A DNA stretch of 38,139 bases from an uncultured Pelagibacteraceae bacterium (GCA_902624455.1 CACNXQ010000009.1:1-38139), one strand, 5' to 3'; shown: positions 8,585 through 17,456, counted from the stretch's first letter. Notes: generated by a model from the sequence alone, not told the origin. Numbers and translations: made by a program.

Positions 8585-9760
8585 ATGATTTTTTCTAAAT
8601 TTTTAAACGCCACTAATTGGCATAAGCGTCCATATACAGAAATACTAGATGAAGTAAGAGAGATTACCGAATACTTAGATCAACATTCAAACTTTAAACA
8701 AGTCTGGTTAAGTGAACATCATTTACAGACCACTAATAATTGGACAATGGAATGCGTTCCTAATCCTATTTTACTCGGCGCCGACCTTGCATCTCGAACT
8801 AAAAATATAAGAATTGGTTTGGCCGCCGCTATTGCAACATTTTGGAATCCTCTTAGACTTGCAGAAGATGTTGCTCTACTCGACAATCTAGCTTCTGGAA
8901 GACTTGACGTAGGTTTAGGAAGAGGGGTTTTTGGAAAAGAAGCTATTCACATGAACCTTGAAGCTGATTTAAAAGATCAACCAAAAAACTTTAGATTATT
9001 TGTTGAAACATTAGAGATATTAAAAAAAGCATGGTCTCAAGATTATTTTTCTCACAGTGGTGAATTTTATACTTATCCAGCACCTGATTTCAAATATTCA
9101 AATCCATTATTGAATGAAACATCTGATGTAGTTGATCCTGAAACTAATGTTTTGAAAAAAATTAGTATTGTACCTAAGCCATATCAAAAAGAACTTCCTC
9201 TTTGGCAAGTTGTGGACAGTCCAAGTTCAATCGAGTTTGCTGCTAAGAATGGACTTAACTGTTTGATGTGGCTGCCTACTATTGCCTCTTTAAAATCTCG
9301 CTTTGAAATTTATGCAAATGCGAAATCTGAAGTTGAGCAAAGAGATGTGCCAATGGGTGAAGGTATTGCTCTTGTTCGTGATTGCTTTATTGCCGATACT
9401 ATGGAAGAAGCAAAAGAGTTAGCTGGCAAACATTTTTTACGTTATTTGGTTAGTGTGTGCGGTGGAGGAAGAGGGGTAAGCATTTTTGCAAATCCTGGTG
9501 AAGAGCTTCCAAAAACAGAAAACCCAATTGATCTTTTAACGTATGATTGGATCCATCCGAGAAACCAACTTGTAGGAACGGCTGAATTTGTGACTGAAAA
9601 AATTCATGAGCTAAAGACTGAGCTAAATCTTCAGCACTTAGCAATCTGGTCAAACCCTCCAGGAATGCCTCATGATGCATCTATGAAATCGTTAAAATTA
9701 TTTAATGAAAAGGTTGCTCCACATTTTAGTGATGACAAGTTGATAAAGAAAGTTTCTTAG
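8585..9760 (+). CDS. LLM-class flavin-dependent monooxygenase
   Basis: This is a 391-residue bacterial-luciferase-like (LLM) TIM-barrel protein. The characteristic 'VWLSEHHLQ' strand-loop (Glu44-His45-His46) is followed by 'TKNIRIGLAAAIATFWNPLRLAEDVALLDNLASGRLDVGLGRG', the LLM core motif for flavin phosphate binding. The family uses reduced FMN and O2 to oxygenate small molecules and needs a flavin reductase; none is encoded nearby. I chose the ATG at 8585 because AAGGAG (8574-8579) lies five bases upstream. An upstream in-frame ATG at 8531 would add 18 residues without a ribosome-binding site. It is the first gene of a five-gene operon; its TAG shares a base with the next start. Confidence 0.88.
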   Translation: MIFSKFLNATNWHKRPYTEILDEVREITEYLDQHSNFKQVWLSEHHLQTTNNWTMECVPNPILLGADLASRTKNIRIGLAAAIATFWNPLRLAEDVALLDNLASGRLDVGLGRGVFGKEAIHMNLEADLKDQPKNFRLFVETLEILKKAWSQDYFSHSGEFYTYPAPDFKYSNPLLNETSDVVDPETNVLKKISIVPKPYQKELPLWQVVDSPSSIEFAAKNGLNCLMWLPTIASLKSRFEIYANAKSEVEQRDVPMGEGIALVRDCFIADTMEEAKELAGKHFLRYLVSVCGGGRGVSIFANPGEELPKTENPIDLLTYDWIHPRNQLVGTAEFVTEKIHELKTELNLQHLAIWSNPPGMPHDASMKSLKLFNEKVAPHFSDDKLIKKVS

Positions 9761-11457
9761 TGTCCTCAAAAAAAATGACTGGTGGCGAAGCTGTAGTCGA
9801 AACTTTAATTGCCAACGATGTTGAAGTTGTTACTGGATTAATCGGTTCATCTACCTTGGAAATACTGGACGGACTTTATAATAATGCTGATAAAGTGCGA
9901 TACATTGGATGCCGGCACGAGAGTAATGGCATGATTATGATGGATGCATATGCCAGATATACTGGGAAAAATGGTGTCTTTCTTAGTGGTCAAGCTGGGC
10001 CTGGAGTCAGTAATACAGTAACAGCAATGGCTCAAGCAAAGGCCGCATTCTCACCAGTTGTTAATCTCGCTGGTGCAATAGCATCGGACCATAAGGGTAA
10101 AGATGCTTTTCAAGAGATTGATCAAGTTAGTTTGATGCAGGCAGTATCAAAAAAAGTTTTTGAAGTTAGAGATGTCGAAACAATTCCCCATGTTTTAAAT
10201 GAAGCAATGCAAACAGCACTAACTCCTAGGTCAGGACCTGTACATGTTGATATGCCCAGGGATGTGCTTGGCCAAACTTGCGATTTTGAGAAAGCATCAA
10301 AGTTTGAGACGATTGCAAATCCTATTGCGGATGAAGACAATTTAAGAAAAGCTGTAAATTTGTTAAGCGAAGCAAAGAAACCTGTCATATTAGTTGGTGC
10401 AGGAATAAAAAATTATGGAACAATTGCAGCTGAGAGTGTTTTGAAGTTAGCTGAATTATTAAATGCACCATGCACCATGTCACCAGGCCACGGTGATTCC
10501 CTTCCATATGGCCATCCATTAAATGCTGGATCAGCTGGACCAAGAGGCTCTGGAATTGGTACACAACTTTTAAAAGAAGCTGACGTTATTTTGGTTTTAG
10601 GAAGTCGCTTAGGATTTAACACAACGTTTTATTCATATGATAACCTGAACGAAGATGCATCAATTATACAATGTGAAATTGATCAAAATTCAATTGGTCG
10701 ATATTTTACGGTTGAAGTAGGCATTCATGCTGATGCTAAAACAGTTGCAGATCAACTATTCAATCTCCTTGGGGATCATAAAGCTAAAAAAGAAGTAGAG
10801 GTGTGGGCAGATCAATTTAAAGATAATAAAAAAAATTATCTTAAACAAAGAGATGCTGAAGCTGATATGAGTAGTGTTCCAATTATGCCATCAGGTTTGT
10901 TTAAAGAATTAAGAAATGTATTACCTAATGATAGTGTTGTGACATTAGATGCTGGTACGATGTGTCTTCAATTAACTGACGCACTGCATTACCATCAGCC
11001 AAAGAGTCTATTTTCTCCACTAGATTTTGGATTGGTAGGATTTTCCTATCCAGCTGGTTTAGGAATTAAGTTGGCAGCACCTGAAAGAACTGTTGTTAGT
11101 TTTCATGGCGATGGAGGTGCGTCTATGATTCTCCCTGAACTTTCAACAGCAGTTGAAAATAATATTAATACAGTGTGTGTCGTTATGAATAATGGAACAT
11201 GGGGCGCTGAAGCTGCATACCAAAAAGATTTTTTTGAAGGTCGATATATAGGAGCACATATAACGACTCCTGAATTTGATAAAGCTGCAGAAATCTATGG
11301 GTGTAAAGGCATAAAGGTCGAAAAAGCAACAGAAATTGGTGATGCTATTCAAGCTGCTATTGACGCTGAATGCCCAACAGTAATCGATGTTCAATGTTCA
11401 CCTGATGCATTATATTCTTTCAGGCAAGACTCTTTTAAACATAAAATAAAAAAGTAG
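9760..11457 (+). CDS. Thiamine-diphosphate-dependent enzyme (acetolactate synthase / benzoylformate decarboxylase-like)
   Basis: This 565-residue protein has the three-domain architecture of the POX/IlvB superfamily. The N-terminal PYR domain carries the catalytic Glu54 (CRHE) and 'GQAGPGVSNTVTAMAQAKAA'. A central domain begins near 'AKKPVILVGAGI'. The C-terminal PP domain has the ThDP/Mg motif GDG (450-452) ending in NN (477-478). Such enzymes decarboxylate or ligate 2-oxoacids, or cleave C-C bonds. No small regulatory subunit is adjacent, which argues against a biosynthetic IlvB. The listed start is a GTG overlapping the upstream stop by one base. The ATG at 9775 (MTGGEAVVETL) is an equally possible start. 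The neighbouring aldehyde dehydrogenase could oxidise an aldehyde product (inference). Confidence 0.88.
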   Translation: MSSKKMTGGEAVVETLIANDVEVVTGLIGSSTLEILDGLYNNADKVRYIGCRHESNGMIMMDAYARYTGKNGVFLSGQAGPGVSNTVTAMAQAKAAFSPVVNLAGAIASDHKGKDAFQEIDQVSLMQAVSKKVFEVRDVETIPHVLNEAMQTALTPRSGPVHVDMPRDVLGQTCDFEKASKFETIANPIADEDNLRKAVNLLSEAKKPVILVGAGIKNYGTIAAESVLKLAELLNAPCTMSPGHGDSLPYGHPLNAGSAGPRGSGIGTQLLKEADVILVLGSRLGFNTTFYSYDNLNEDASIIQCEIDQNSIGRYFTVEVGIHADAKTVADQLFNLLGDHKAKKEVEVWADQFKDNKKNYLKQRDAEADMSSVPIMPSGLFKELRNVLPNDSVVTLDAGTMCLQLTDALHYHQPKSLFSPLDFGLVGFSYPAGLGIKLAAPERTVVSFHGDGGASMILPELSTAVENNINTVCVVMNNGTWGAEAAYQKDFFEGRYIGAHITTPEFDKAAEIYGCKGIKVEKATEIGDAIQAAIDAECPTVIDVQCSPDALYSFRQDSFKHKIKK

Positions 11458-11466
11458 GATCATATT

Positions 11467-12048
11467 ATGACACTTGAAATCAGAAAAATGTGCAAGTTTG
11501 TTGATACAACTTACATTGAGGATTTTAAAAAATGTGAAGAGCCAGTTGAGCTCGTATCTGTTGCTGCTGTCATAGCTAATCCATGGGTTGACAAAGGGTA
11601 TGTTGAGGATTTGAAGCCAGAAATTCTCGATATTGCTCCTAAGCTTGGCGATTTTTTAGTTAAATCACTACTTGATGAAATTGGTTCACCTGAAAGGGTT
11701 TTAGCATATGGCAAGGCGAGCATGACAGGAATGAGAGGCAGCATACAACACGCTAGTGCCCTAATTCATACCTTGCACTTTGGAAATAAGTTTAGAGATG
11801 CTGTAGGGGGAACATCTTATCTTTCATTTACAAATGTAAGAGGATTAGCTGCCTCAAAAATATCGATACCAATGATGCATAAAACCGATCCTGGCTTAAG
11901 GCAGTTCTATTTAACTCACGAATTTACTATTCATGATGCTCCGGGACCTGCTGAGCTGATTATTGCAATTGGAGCGAGTACAACACCACAAGCTCATCAC
12001 CGTATTGGAAATAGGTACGAAGATGAAAAGGAAATGGGTCTTAAGTAA
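11467..12048 (+). CDS. PF06684/DUF1185 'amino acid synthesis' family protein
   Basis: This 193-residue protein matches the DUF1185 family, usually named 'amino acid synthesis family protein', although no reaction is firmly established to my knowledge. Family hallmarks visible are 'VAAVIANPWVDKGYVEDLKPEI', 'GKASMTGMRGSIQHASALIH', 'KISIPMMHKTD' and the C-terminal 'HDAPGPAELIIAIGASTTPQAHHRIG'. Family genes often sit beside LLM oxygenases and catabolic enzymes (recalled knowledge, not checked). A GGA-containing element precedes the ATG and the gene starts nine bases after the TPP enzyme stop. It is probably a cytosolic enzyme acting on an intermediate of the operon's pathway. Confidence 0.82.
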   Translation: MTLEIRKMCKFVDTTYIEDFKKCEEPVELVSVAAVIANPWVDKGYVEDLKPEILDIAPKLGDFLVKSLLDEIGSPERVLAYGKASMTGMRGSIQHASALIHTLHFGNKFRDAVGGTSYLSFTNVRGLAASKISIPMMHKTDPGLRQFYLTHEFTIHDAPGPAELIIAIGASTTPQAHHRIGNRYEDEKEMGLK

Positions 12049-12051
12049 TTA

Positions 12052-12840
12052 ATGAAACGCGAAGGACTTGATGATCAAGGTTCCTATTTCAGTATCAATC
12101 AAGTAAGTGGAACAGAACCAATTCTTTTCTGTCATGGAGTTGGTTTATCTTCAAAAATTTGGTATCCGCAAATTAATTTTTTTGAAAATAAACAAACAAC
12201 GATAGTCTATGATTTATTGAATCATGGGCACACAACAAGTTATTCAAGAGATTTAAATTTTGATGATTTTTCAAGCCAAATTGATGGATTACTTCAGTAT
12301 TTACAATATCCTAAGATTAATATAGTTGGTTTTAGTTTAGGTGCACTAATAACTGCACATTATGCATCAATTCACTCCAATAAAGTAAACAAGATCGTTC
12401 TTTTCGGATCAATTCACAAAAGATCAAAATCACAACAAGAAAGTGCACAACATAGATATGAGGAAGTGACAGAAAATTATTTTGATATTCCAAAGCAGTT
12501 ACAGAGATGGTTTAATGAAGACTACTTAAATAAAGATAAGAAAGACGCTGATCTTATTTCAGAAATATTAAGTTCAAACAATCATCAAGATTTCTTAAGA
12601 GCCTATAAACTCTTCGCGTATTTTAAAGATGATATGATTTCTTATGATCAAATTTTAAATAAAACCCTGATAATTACAGGTGAAAATGATATTGGCAGTA
12701 CAAAAGAAATGTCACTAGAGCTTGGAAATACTATTAAAAATGCAGAAGTTAAAATCATTTCTAATGGCAAGCACTTATCTGGTATAGAATGTTCATCAGA
12801 TGTAAACGCAATAATTGGAGATTTTTTAGGCGAGTTTTAA
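12052..12840 (+). CDS. Alpha/beta hydrolase (enol-lactonase-like)
   Basis: This 262-residue cytosolic alpha/beta hydrolase has no signal peptide. It shows HGVGLSSKIW at the oxyanion region (residues 28-37), the nucleophile elbow GFSLG (93-97, Ser95), a probable acid Asp213 (GEND) and base His241 (GKHLSG). It therefore has a complete triad. Size and pattern resemble 3-oxoadipate enol-lactonase and RutD-like hydrolases. It starts three bases after the DUF1185 stop and ends immediately before the ALDH start. In the operon it would plausibly hydrolyse a lactone, ester or amide made by the monooxygenase (inference). The substrate is unknown. Confidence 0.86.
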   Translation: MKREGLDDQGSYFSINQVSGTEPILFCHGVGLSSKIWYPQINFFENKQTTIVYDLLNHGHTTSYSRDLNFDDFSSQIDGLLQYLQYPKINIVGFSLGALITAHYASIHSNKVNKIVLFGSIHKRSKSQQESAQHRYEEVTENYFDIPKQLQRWFNEDYLNKDKKDADLISEILSSNNHQDFLRAYKLFAYFKDDMISYDQILNKTLIITGENDIGSTKEMSLELGNTIKNAEVKIISNGKHLSGIECSSDVNAIIGDFLGEF

Positions 12841-14301
12841 ATGGTTGAAGCTTATAAAATGTATATTGATGGTAATTTTGTAGACTCTGCAAATAAAGTT
12901 ACGTTTGAAAGTTACAATCCTGAAAACAATACAGCCTGGTCAACTTTCCCAGAAGCTTCGATTGATGATGTTGATAAAGCCGTGGGCTCAGCAAAAAAAG
13001 CATTCAAAACATGGTCAGTATTAGATGTAAAAGTTAGAGCAGAATATTTAAGAGCGATTGGTGATCAATTATTTGATAACGCTGAACATATAGGAAGAAT
13101 TGAAACTATTGATAGTGGAAAGCTATTTAAGGAAACCAAATTTCAAGCTCAGTATATGAAAGAGTATTTTCACTATTATGCTTCACTCTTAGAAGAAATG
13201 AGTAATGAAAAAATAATTCAAGATATTGATAAACCGGATATGGAAGTAGTTGAAGTATCTGAACCCATTGGTGTAATCGCTTGTATTATACCTTGGAATT
13301 CTCAAATGTTTCTAACGGCAACAAAAGTTGCACCAGCATTGGCTGCAGGAAATACAGTGGTAATCAAATCATCTGAACTTGCGCCAGCTCCTCTCGCAGA
13401 ATTTGCAAAGCTTATAGATAAAACAAATTTACCTGCTGGCGTAATCAATATTCTTAGCGGTGGAATAGATACTGGTAAAATTTTAACGTCTCATAGTGAT
13501 ATTGGTAAGGTTCTATTTACTGGAGGCACTGAAACAGGACGTCATATAATTAAAAACACATCTGAGAATTTTGCACAATTAACCCTTGAGCTTGGAGGAA
13601 AGTCCCCTGTTATAGTCTTTGATGATGCTGATATTGATAACGCTTTAAACAATATAACCACTGCAATTTTCTCTGGTAATGGCTGTAGTTGTATTGCTGG
13701 TTCAGTCTTAATTTTGCAAAATGGTATCTACGACAGCTTTTTAAATTCATTAAAAGAACGTGCAGAGAATATTAAGCTTGGTTCACCTTTAGAGGAAGGC
13801 TCTCAAATGGGACCACTAAATAATATTAAGCAAGTTGAGTTCATTGAACAAAATATTGAGTCATCGATACAGCAAGGAGCTAACATCATAACGGGAGGGA
13901 AGCGAGTTGAAGGGTGCTATTTTCCACCAACTATTATTGAGTGTCCAGATAGAACAGTTAATACTGCTAACACAGAATTATTCGGACCAGTGTTATCAGT
14001 GATTAAATTTAAAACTGAAGAAGATGCCATTCAAATAGCTAACGATAATGATTATGGTCTGTCATCAGGTGTATTTTCTGAGGATGAAGAGAAATGTAAA
14101 AGAGTAAGCAAATCAATTGAAGCAGGAATTTGCTTTACTAATTGCTATAGATTTATTTCTTATGCCGCTAGTTTTGGAGGTAGAAAAAATAGTGGATATG
14201 GTAGAGAAAGTGGATCGGATGCAATCAGAGATATGCAACTAAAAAAAACAATTTGGGTCTCAAAAGCAAAAGTTACTGAAGATCCATTTAAAATTAGGTA
14301 A
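12841..14301 (+). CDS. NAD(P)-dependent aldehyde dehydrogenase
   Basis: This is a 486-residue ALDH-superfamily protein. Motifs in order are IPWNSQMF with the oxyanion Asn, the nucleotide-binding FTGGTETGR, general base Glu250 in LELGGKSP and catalytic Cys284 in GNGCSC. The C-terminal 'PTIIECPDRTVNTANTELFGPV' and 'GGRKNSGYGRE' segments are typical. It oxidises an aldehyde to the acid. Two details are unusual: the usual G-Q-x-C before the nucleophile is G-C-S-C, and the Arg usually found after CxAGS is Val. The gene starts with no gap after the hydrolase stop and is the last gene of the operon. Its stop abuts the convergent UPF0114 gene with no terminator visible. Confidence 0.92.
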   Translation: MVEAYKMYIDGNFVDSANKVTFESYNPENNTAWSTFPEASIDDVDKAVGSAKKAFKTWSVLDVKVRAEYLRAIGDQLFDNAEHIGRIETIDSGKLFKETKFQAQYMKEYFHYYASLLEEMSNEKIIQDIDKPDMEVVEVSEPIGVIACIIPWNSQMFLTATKVAPALAAGNTVVIKSSELAPAPLAEFAKLIDKTNLPAGVINILSGGIDTGKILTSHSDIGKVLFTGGTETGRHIIKNTSENFAQLTLELGGKSPVIVFDDADIDNALNNITTAIFSGNGCSCIAGSVLILQNGIYDSFLNSLKERAENIKLGSPLEEGSQMGPLNNIKQVEFIEQNIESSIQQGANIITGGKRVEGCYFPPTIIECPDRTVNTANTELFGPVLSVIKFKTEEDAIQIANDNDYGLSSGVFSEDEEKCKRVSKSIEAGICFTNCYRFISYAASFGGRKNSGYGRESGSDAIRDMQLKKTIWVSKAKVTEDPFKIR

Positions 14302-14883
14302 CTATTTTTTATTGTTCGTTAGTGAGGCAAGGTAATCCATTAGAGCAAGTAGAACTCCAGAAAAAATAAATACAACATGCACAATAATCATCCATCGTAT
14401 TTCACGATCGGAAACAATCGACTCTCCCAAATCGTCAACATAGCCGATAGACATAAACGCCTCTAAAAGATTAATACCCGAAATAGCAACGATAGAAGCC
14501 ACTAATTTTAATTTAAGATCAGTAAAATCAACATGACCCATCCAACTTGGTTTATCTGGACTTTGTCTTGCTACATCAATTCTAGATACAAAGTTCTCAT
14601 AGCCAGCAAAAATTATCATAAGAACCAAATTACCAATTAGAGCCATATCAACTATTTTTAGAACGAAAAGTAGAACTTCTTTCAAATTCATTTCTACCAT
14701 AAATGGAAGACTTACAATGAAGTGTTGCAATACTTTAAAAGTGATTAAAGCAAGTGATAGACATAAGATGACATAAATTGGTGCCATCAACCACCTACTA
14801 GCGAACATTCCAGTTTCTATTGATGTTTCTATATTAGATTTGATTGAGATTTTTTTTTCTGACATAAAAGATTTTTTTTTCAT
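14302..14883 (-). CDS. UPF0114 (YqhA/TIGR00645) family inner-membrane protein
   Basis: This 193-residue protein has about four hydrophobic segments. The family pattern is present: 'RWLMAPIYVILCLSLAL', 'LIGNLVLMIIFAGYENFVSRID', and 'PSWMGHVDFTDLKLKLVASIVAISGINLLEAF'. Members are conserved integral membrane proteins of unknown function. The N-terminus is about 20 residues longer than the first family motif and very Lys-rich. AAAAGG lies about six bases before the ATG at 14883, supporting this start over Met7. It is convergent with and directly abuts the aldehyde dehydrogenase gene. Confidence 0.85.
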   Translation of the reverse strand: MKKKSFMSEKKISIKSNIETSIETGMFASRWLMAPIYVILCLSLALITFKVLQHFIVSLPFMVEMNLKEVLLFVLKIVDMALIGNLVLMIIFAGYENFVSRIDVARQSPDKPSWMGHVDFTDLKLKLVASIVAISGINLLEAFMSIGYVDDLGESIVSDREIRWMIIVHVVFIFSGVLLALMDYLASLTNNKK

Positions 14884-14951
14884 ATTAACCTTTTGTTATA
14901 ATAAATCATAGAAATTTAAATATTTCATGAGATTATTGATAAATAATTTGG

Positions 14952-14985
14952 TGATATAATCATTAGAATCAGACAAAAATGATTC
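14952..14985 (+). promoter_or_regulatory. Extended -10 promoter with dyad upstream of sbcB-rmuC
   Basis: TGATATAAT (14952-14960) matches the extended -10 consensus TGnTATAAT; no good -35 is present, as expected for that class. Right at the predicted start lies a dyad, GAATCA (14966-14971) / TGATTC (14980-14985). An overlapping longer-range pair is AATCATT (14958-14964) / AATGATT (14978-14984). Its position suggests an operator, but no known box (for example the alphaproteobacterial LexA direct repeat) is recognisable. Confidence 0.45.
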
Positions 14986-15005
14986 AAAAAAATATTTATA
15001 TTTAA

Positions 15006-16433
15006 ATGAAAAAATACATTTTTTGGGATCTAGAGACAAGTACACTAAGCGCACCTTATGGATCAATAATACAGGCCGCTGCTATATGTACTGATGAAGA
15101 TTTTAATATAATTGATCAGTTTGACTTGAGGGGAAGAATGAAAAGAGAGTTTCCAATTCCTTCAGCTAAAGCTTTATTAGTCAATGGAGTTTCAATAGAT
15201 CAACTTAAGAACCACAAAAACAGCAACTTTGGTCTTATTTCAGAGGTACAATCAAAATTTTTGTCTTGGGGTGAATCACTTTTTATTGGCTATAACTCAA
15301 TCAGTTTTGATGACAATCATTTACGACAGTCATTATATCAGTCTGCACTTCCACCTTATATTACAAATACAAATGGAAACAAAAGAGGTGATGCCATGAA
15401 ATTATTGCATTCCGCTGCTGCTGTTTATCCAAATGCATTCGTTAGACCTTTAGATGATAATACTGGCAAAATAACTTTCAGGTTGGAAAAATTTGCTGAA
15501 GCAAATGGTATTGAGCACACTAACGCACATGACGCACTCTCAGATGTTGAAGCAACACTTAGAGTTTGTAAATTAATAAAAGAAAGATGCAACGATGTTT
15601 GGGAAAGTTCATTGAAAACAGCATCAAAGCAAGACGTTCACAGTTATGTAAATCAAGATAAAGTATTTTGTGCAAGTCGTTTTTTTAGAGGTAAAGAGTA
15701 TACGCATGGTCTTACTTTTCTAGCTAAAGACCCATCTTACGAAAATCATGTTTATTGTTTTGATCTCTCATTTGATCCAGATCTGATATTTCAACAGGAT
15801 AGAAGTGAATTATTAAAAATGTTCAAAGGAAAAAATAAATGCTTTCATATGATAAAAGCGAATGAACAACCTATTCTTGTAAATGAGGAATACCTATATA
15901 GATCAGAAAGCTATAAAGAACTATCACCTGAGATAGTTAACGATAGAATGAAAAAAATTAGGTCTAATAAAGAATTTATTGAAAAGTTCACAAACCTGCT
16001 CATTGACAAAAGCGAAGATCGTGAGCTTACTCAAGATCAATCTGAAAAACCCTTAGAAGAACAAATATATAATGGCTTTCCTTCGTCTAAAGATAATTAT
16101 TTGATGTTAGATTTTCATGCCGCAGAGTGGGAAAAAAAATATGAGATTGCAGAAAAGATAGCTGACGTTAGATCAAAAGAATTCGCTAAAAGAGTGATAT
16201 ATAATGAAAACCCAGATTTCCTGCCAAAAAATGAGGTAGTTAAGAGAGATCAAAAAATAGCAGAAAATGTATTATCTATGGATAAACATCCATGGCACAC
16301 AATACCAGAGACGATGAACGAAATAGATGATATTCGAGAAAATGAAGATGACTTAGATCATGATAGAATTAATGAGATTGATGAATACATACAGGAACTA
16401 GAGGATTATCATAAAAATAAACTAAATGGATAG
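15006..16433 (+). CDS. sbcB: Exodeoxyribonuclease I
   Basis: This is a 475-residue protein, the same length as E. coli ExoI. The N-terminal DEDDh exonuclease domain has the D-x-E pair (Asp8, Glu10 in FWDLETS), 'FIGYNSISFDDNHLRQSLY' with the third acidic residue, and HDALSDVEAT (His175, Asp180). The ExoI-specific SH3-like and helical C-terminal domains follow, ending in a charged tail. It degrades single-stranded DNA 3' to 5' in recombination and mismatch repair. There is no clear Shine-Dalgarno before the ATG, which lies about 40 bases after the predicted transcription start. It overlaps rmuC by eight bases and forms a DNA-maintenance pair with it. Confidence 0.93.
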   Translation: MKKYIFWDLETSTLSAPYGSIIQAAAICTDEDFNIIDQFDLRGRMKREFPIPSAKALLVNGVSIDQLKNHKNSNFGLISEVQSKFLSWGESLFIGYNSISFDDNHLRQSLYQSALPPYITNTNGNKRGDAMKLLHSAAAVYPNAFVRPLDDNTGKITFRLEKFAEANGIEHTNAHDALSDVEATLRVCKLIKERCNDVWESSLKTASKQDVHSYVNQDKVFCASRFFRGKEYTHGLTFLAKDPSYENHVYCFDLSFDPDLIFQQDRSELLKMFKGKNKCFHMIKANEQPILVNEEYLYRSESYKELSPEIVNDRMKKIRSNKEFIEKFTNLLIDKSEDRELTQDQSEKPLEEQIYNGFPSSKDNYLMLDFHAAEWEKKYEIAEKIADVRSKEFAKRVIYNENPDFLPKNEVVKRDQKIAENVLSMDKHPWHTIPETMNEIDDIRENEDDLDHDRINEIDEYIQELEDYHKNKLNG

Positions 16434-17424
16434 CTTGTATTACATTATCATATTCTTAAGTGGTCTAGTTATAGGAAGCATATTAACTTATATCTATTTT
16501 AGCAAAAACAAAAATAGAGATAATAATTCTGAATATATTACCGACGTAAAAGAACTTGTACAAAATTTAAGTAATCAAATTTCTATTAGAGATGGAAAAG
16601 ATGACGAGCGTTACGAAGTTATTAATAAGATTACATCAGCATTTACAGGAAACACCAAAAGACAGGGGGCAGTTGGTGAGATCTTGTTATTAAATATCCT
16701 GCAGCGAGCTGGACTTAGAGAAGGAAAAGATTTTGAGATACAAAAAAAATTTGATAACGAAGTAGATGGCGATTTAAAGCGAAAGTATCCTGATGTAATA
16801 CTACATTTACCAAATGAACGAGACATCATAATAGACTCTAAAATATCTCTTACTGCATGGATGGATTACTGTGATGCAAATAATGAAGATGAGAAAAAAG
16901 AAGCTCATAAAAGACATATTCAATCAATTAGAAATCATATAAAAAAACTCAGTGAGTCTAATTATCAAAAAATTTTTGACATCAAAACTTTAGACGCAGT
17001 AATAATGTTTATGCCCTATGAAAGCTCGTTTGAGTCTTTGCTTGATAAAACAGAAGATATAATTTTGGAAGCAAACAGATGCAAAGTCATACTTGCCAGT
17101 CCATCAACTTTAATTTCAGTTTTAAAAATTATTGAAAATATGTGGTCCATAAATGAAAGAAATAAAAATGCTGACCTTATAGCAAGCACCGCTATAGAAA
17201 TTTATGCTCAAGTTGAGAAGGTACATAGCGCCTTCGAAAATGCAGGAAATGAACTACAAAAATCTATGAGTTCAGTTGAAAATGCTAAATTAAGATTGAG
17301 AGATGGGAGAGGTAGTTTAGTTTCAAGAGTTAAAAAAATGATGAAATTAGGTGGACTGAAGCCTGATAAGGAAATACCTGATTATACAGATGATCAGAGT
17401 GGAAAAATAAAAAAAATCAAGTAA
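16426..17424 (+). CDS. rmuC: DNA recombination protein RmuC homologue
   Basis: This 332-residue protein has an N-terminal membrane segment (about residues 4-25) and a short linker. It then has the RmuC nuclease-like domain: 'RQGAVGEILLLNILQRAGL', 'KYPDVILHLPNERDIIIDSKISLTAWMDY', 'AVIMFMPYESSFESLL' and 'VILASPSTLISVLKIIENMW'. It is shorter than the ~475-residue E. coli protein because most of the N-terminal coiled coil is missing. RmuC limits DNA inversions; the conserved D...DSK pattern resembles PD-(D/E)XK nucleases. The start overlaps sbcB by eight bases, so the two are co-transcribed. Confidence 0.9.
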   Translation: MDSLYYIIIFLSGLVIGSILTYIYFSKNKNRDNNSEYITDVKELVQNLSNQISIRDGKDDERYEVINKITSAFTGNTKRQGAVGEILLLNILQRAGLREGKDFEIQKKFDNEVDGDLKRKYPDVILHLPNERDIIIDSKISLTAWMDYCDANNEDEKKEAHKRHIQSIRNHIKKLSESNYQKIFDIKTLDAVIMFMPYESSFESLLDKTEDIILEANRCKVILASPSTLISVLKIIENMWSINERNKNADLIASTAIEIYAQVEKVHSAFENAGNELQKSMSSVENAKLRLRDGRGSLVSRVKKMMKLGGLKPDKEIPDYTDDQSGKIKKIK

Positions 17425-17456
17425 AAACAATAGTTTAAATCTTAAAAAGGATCTAT

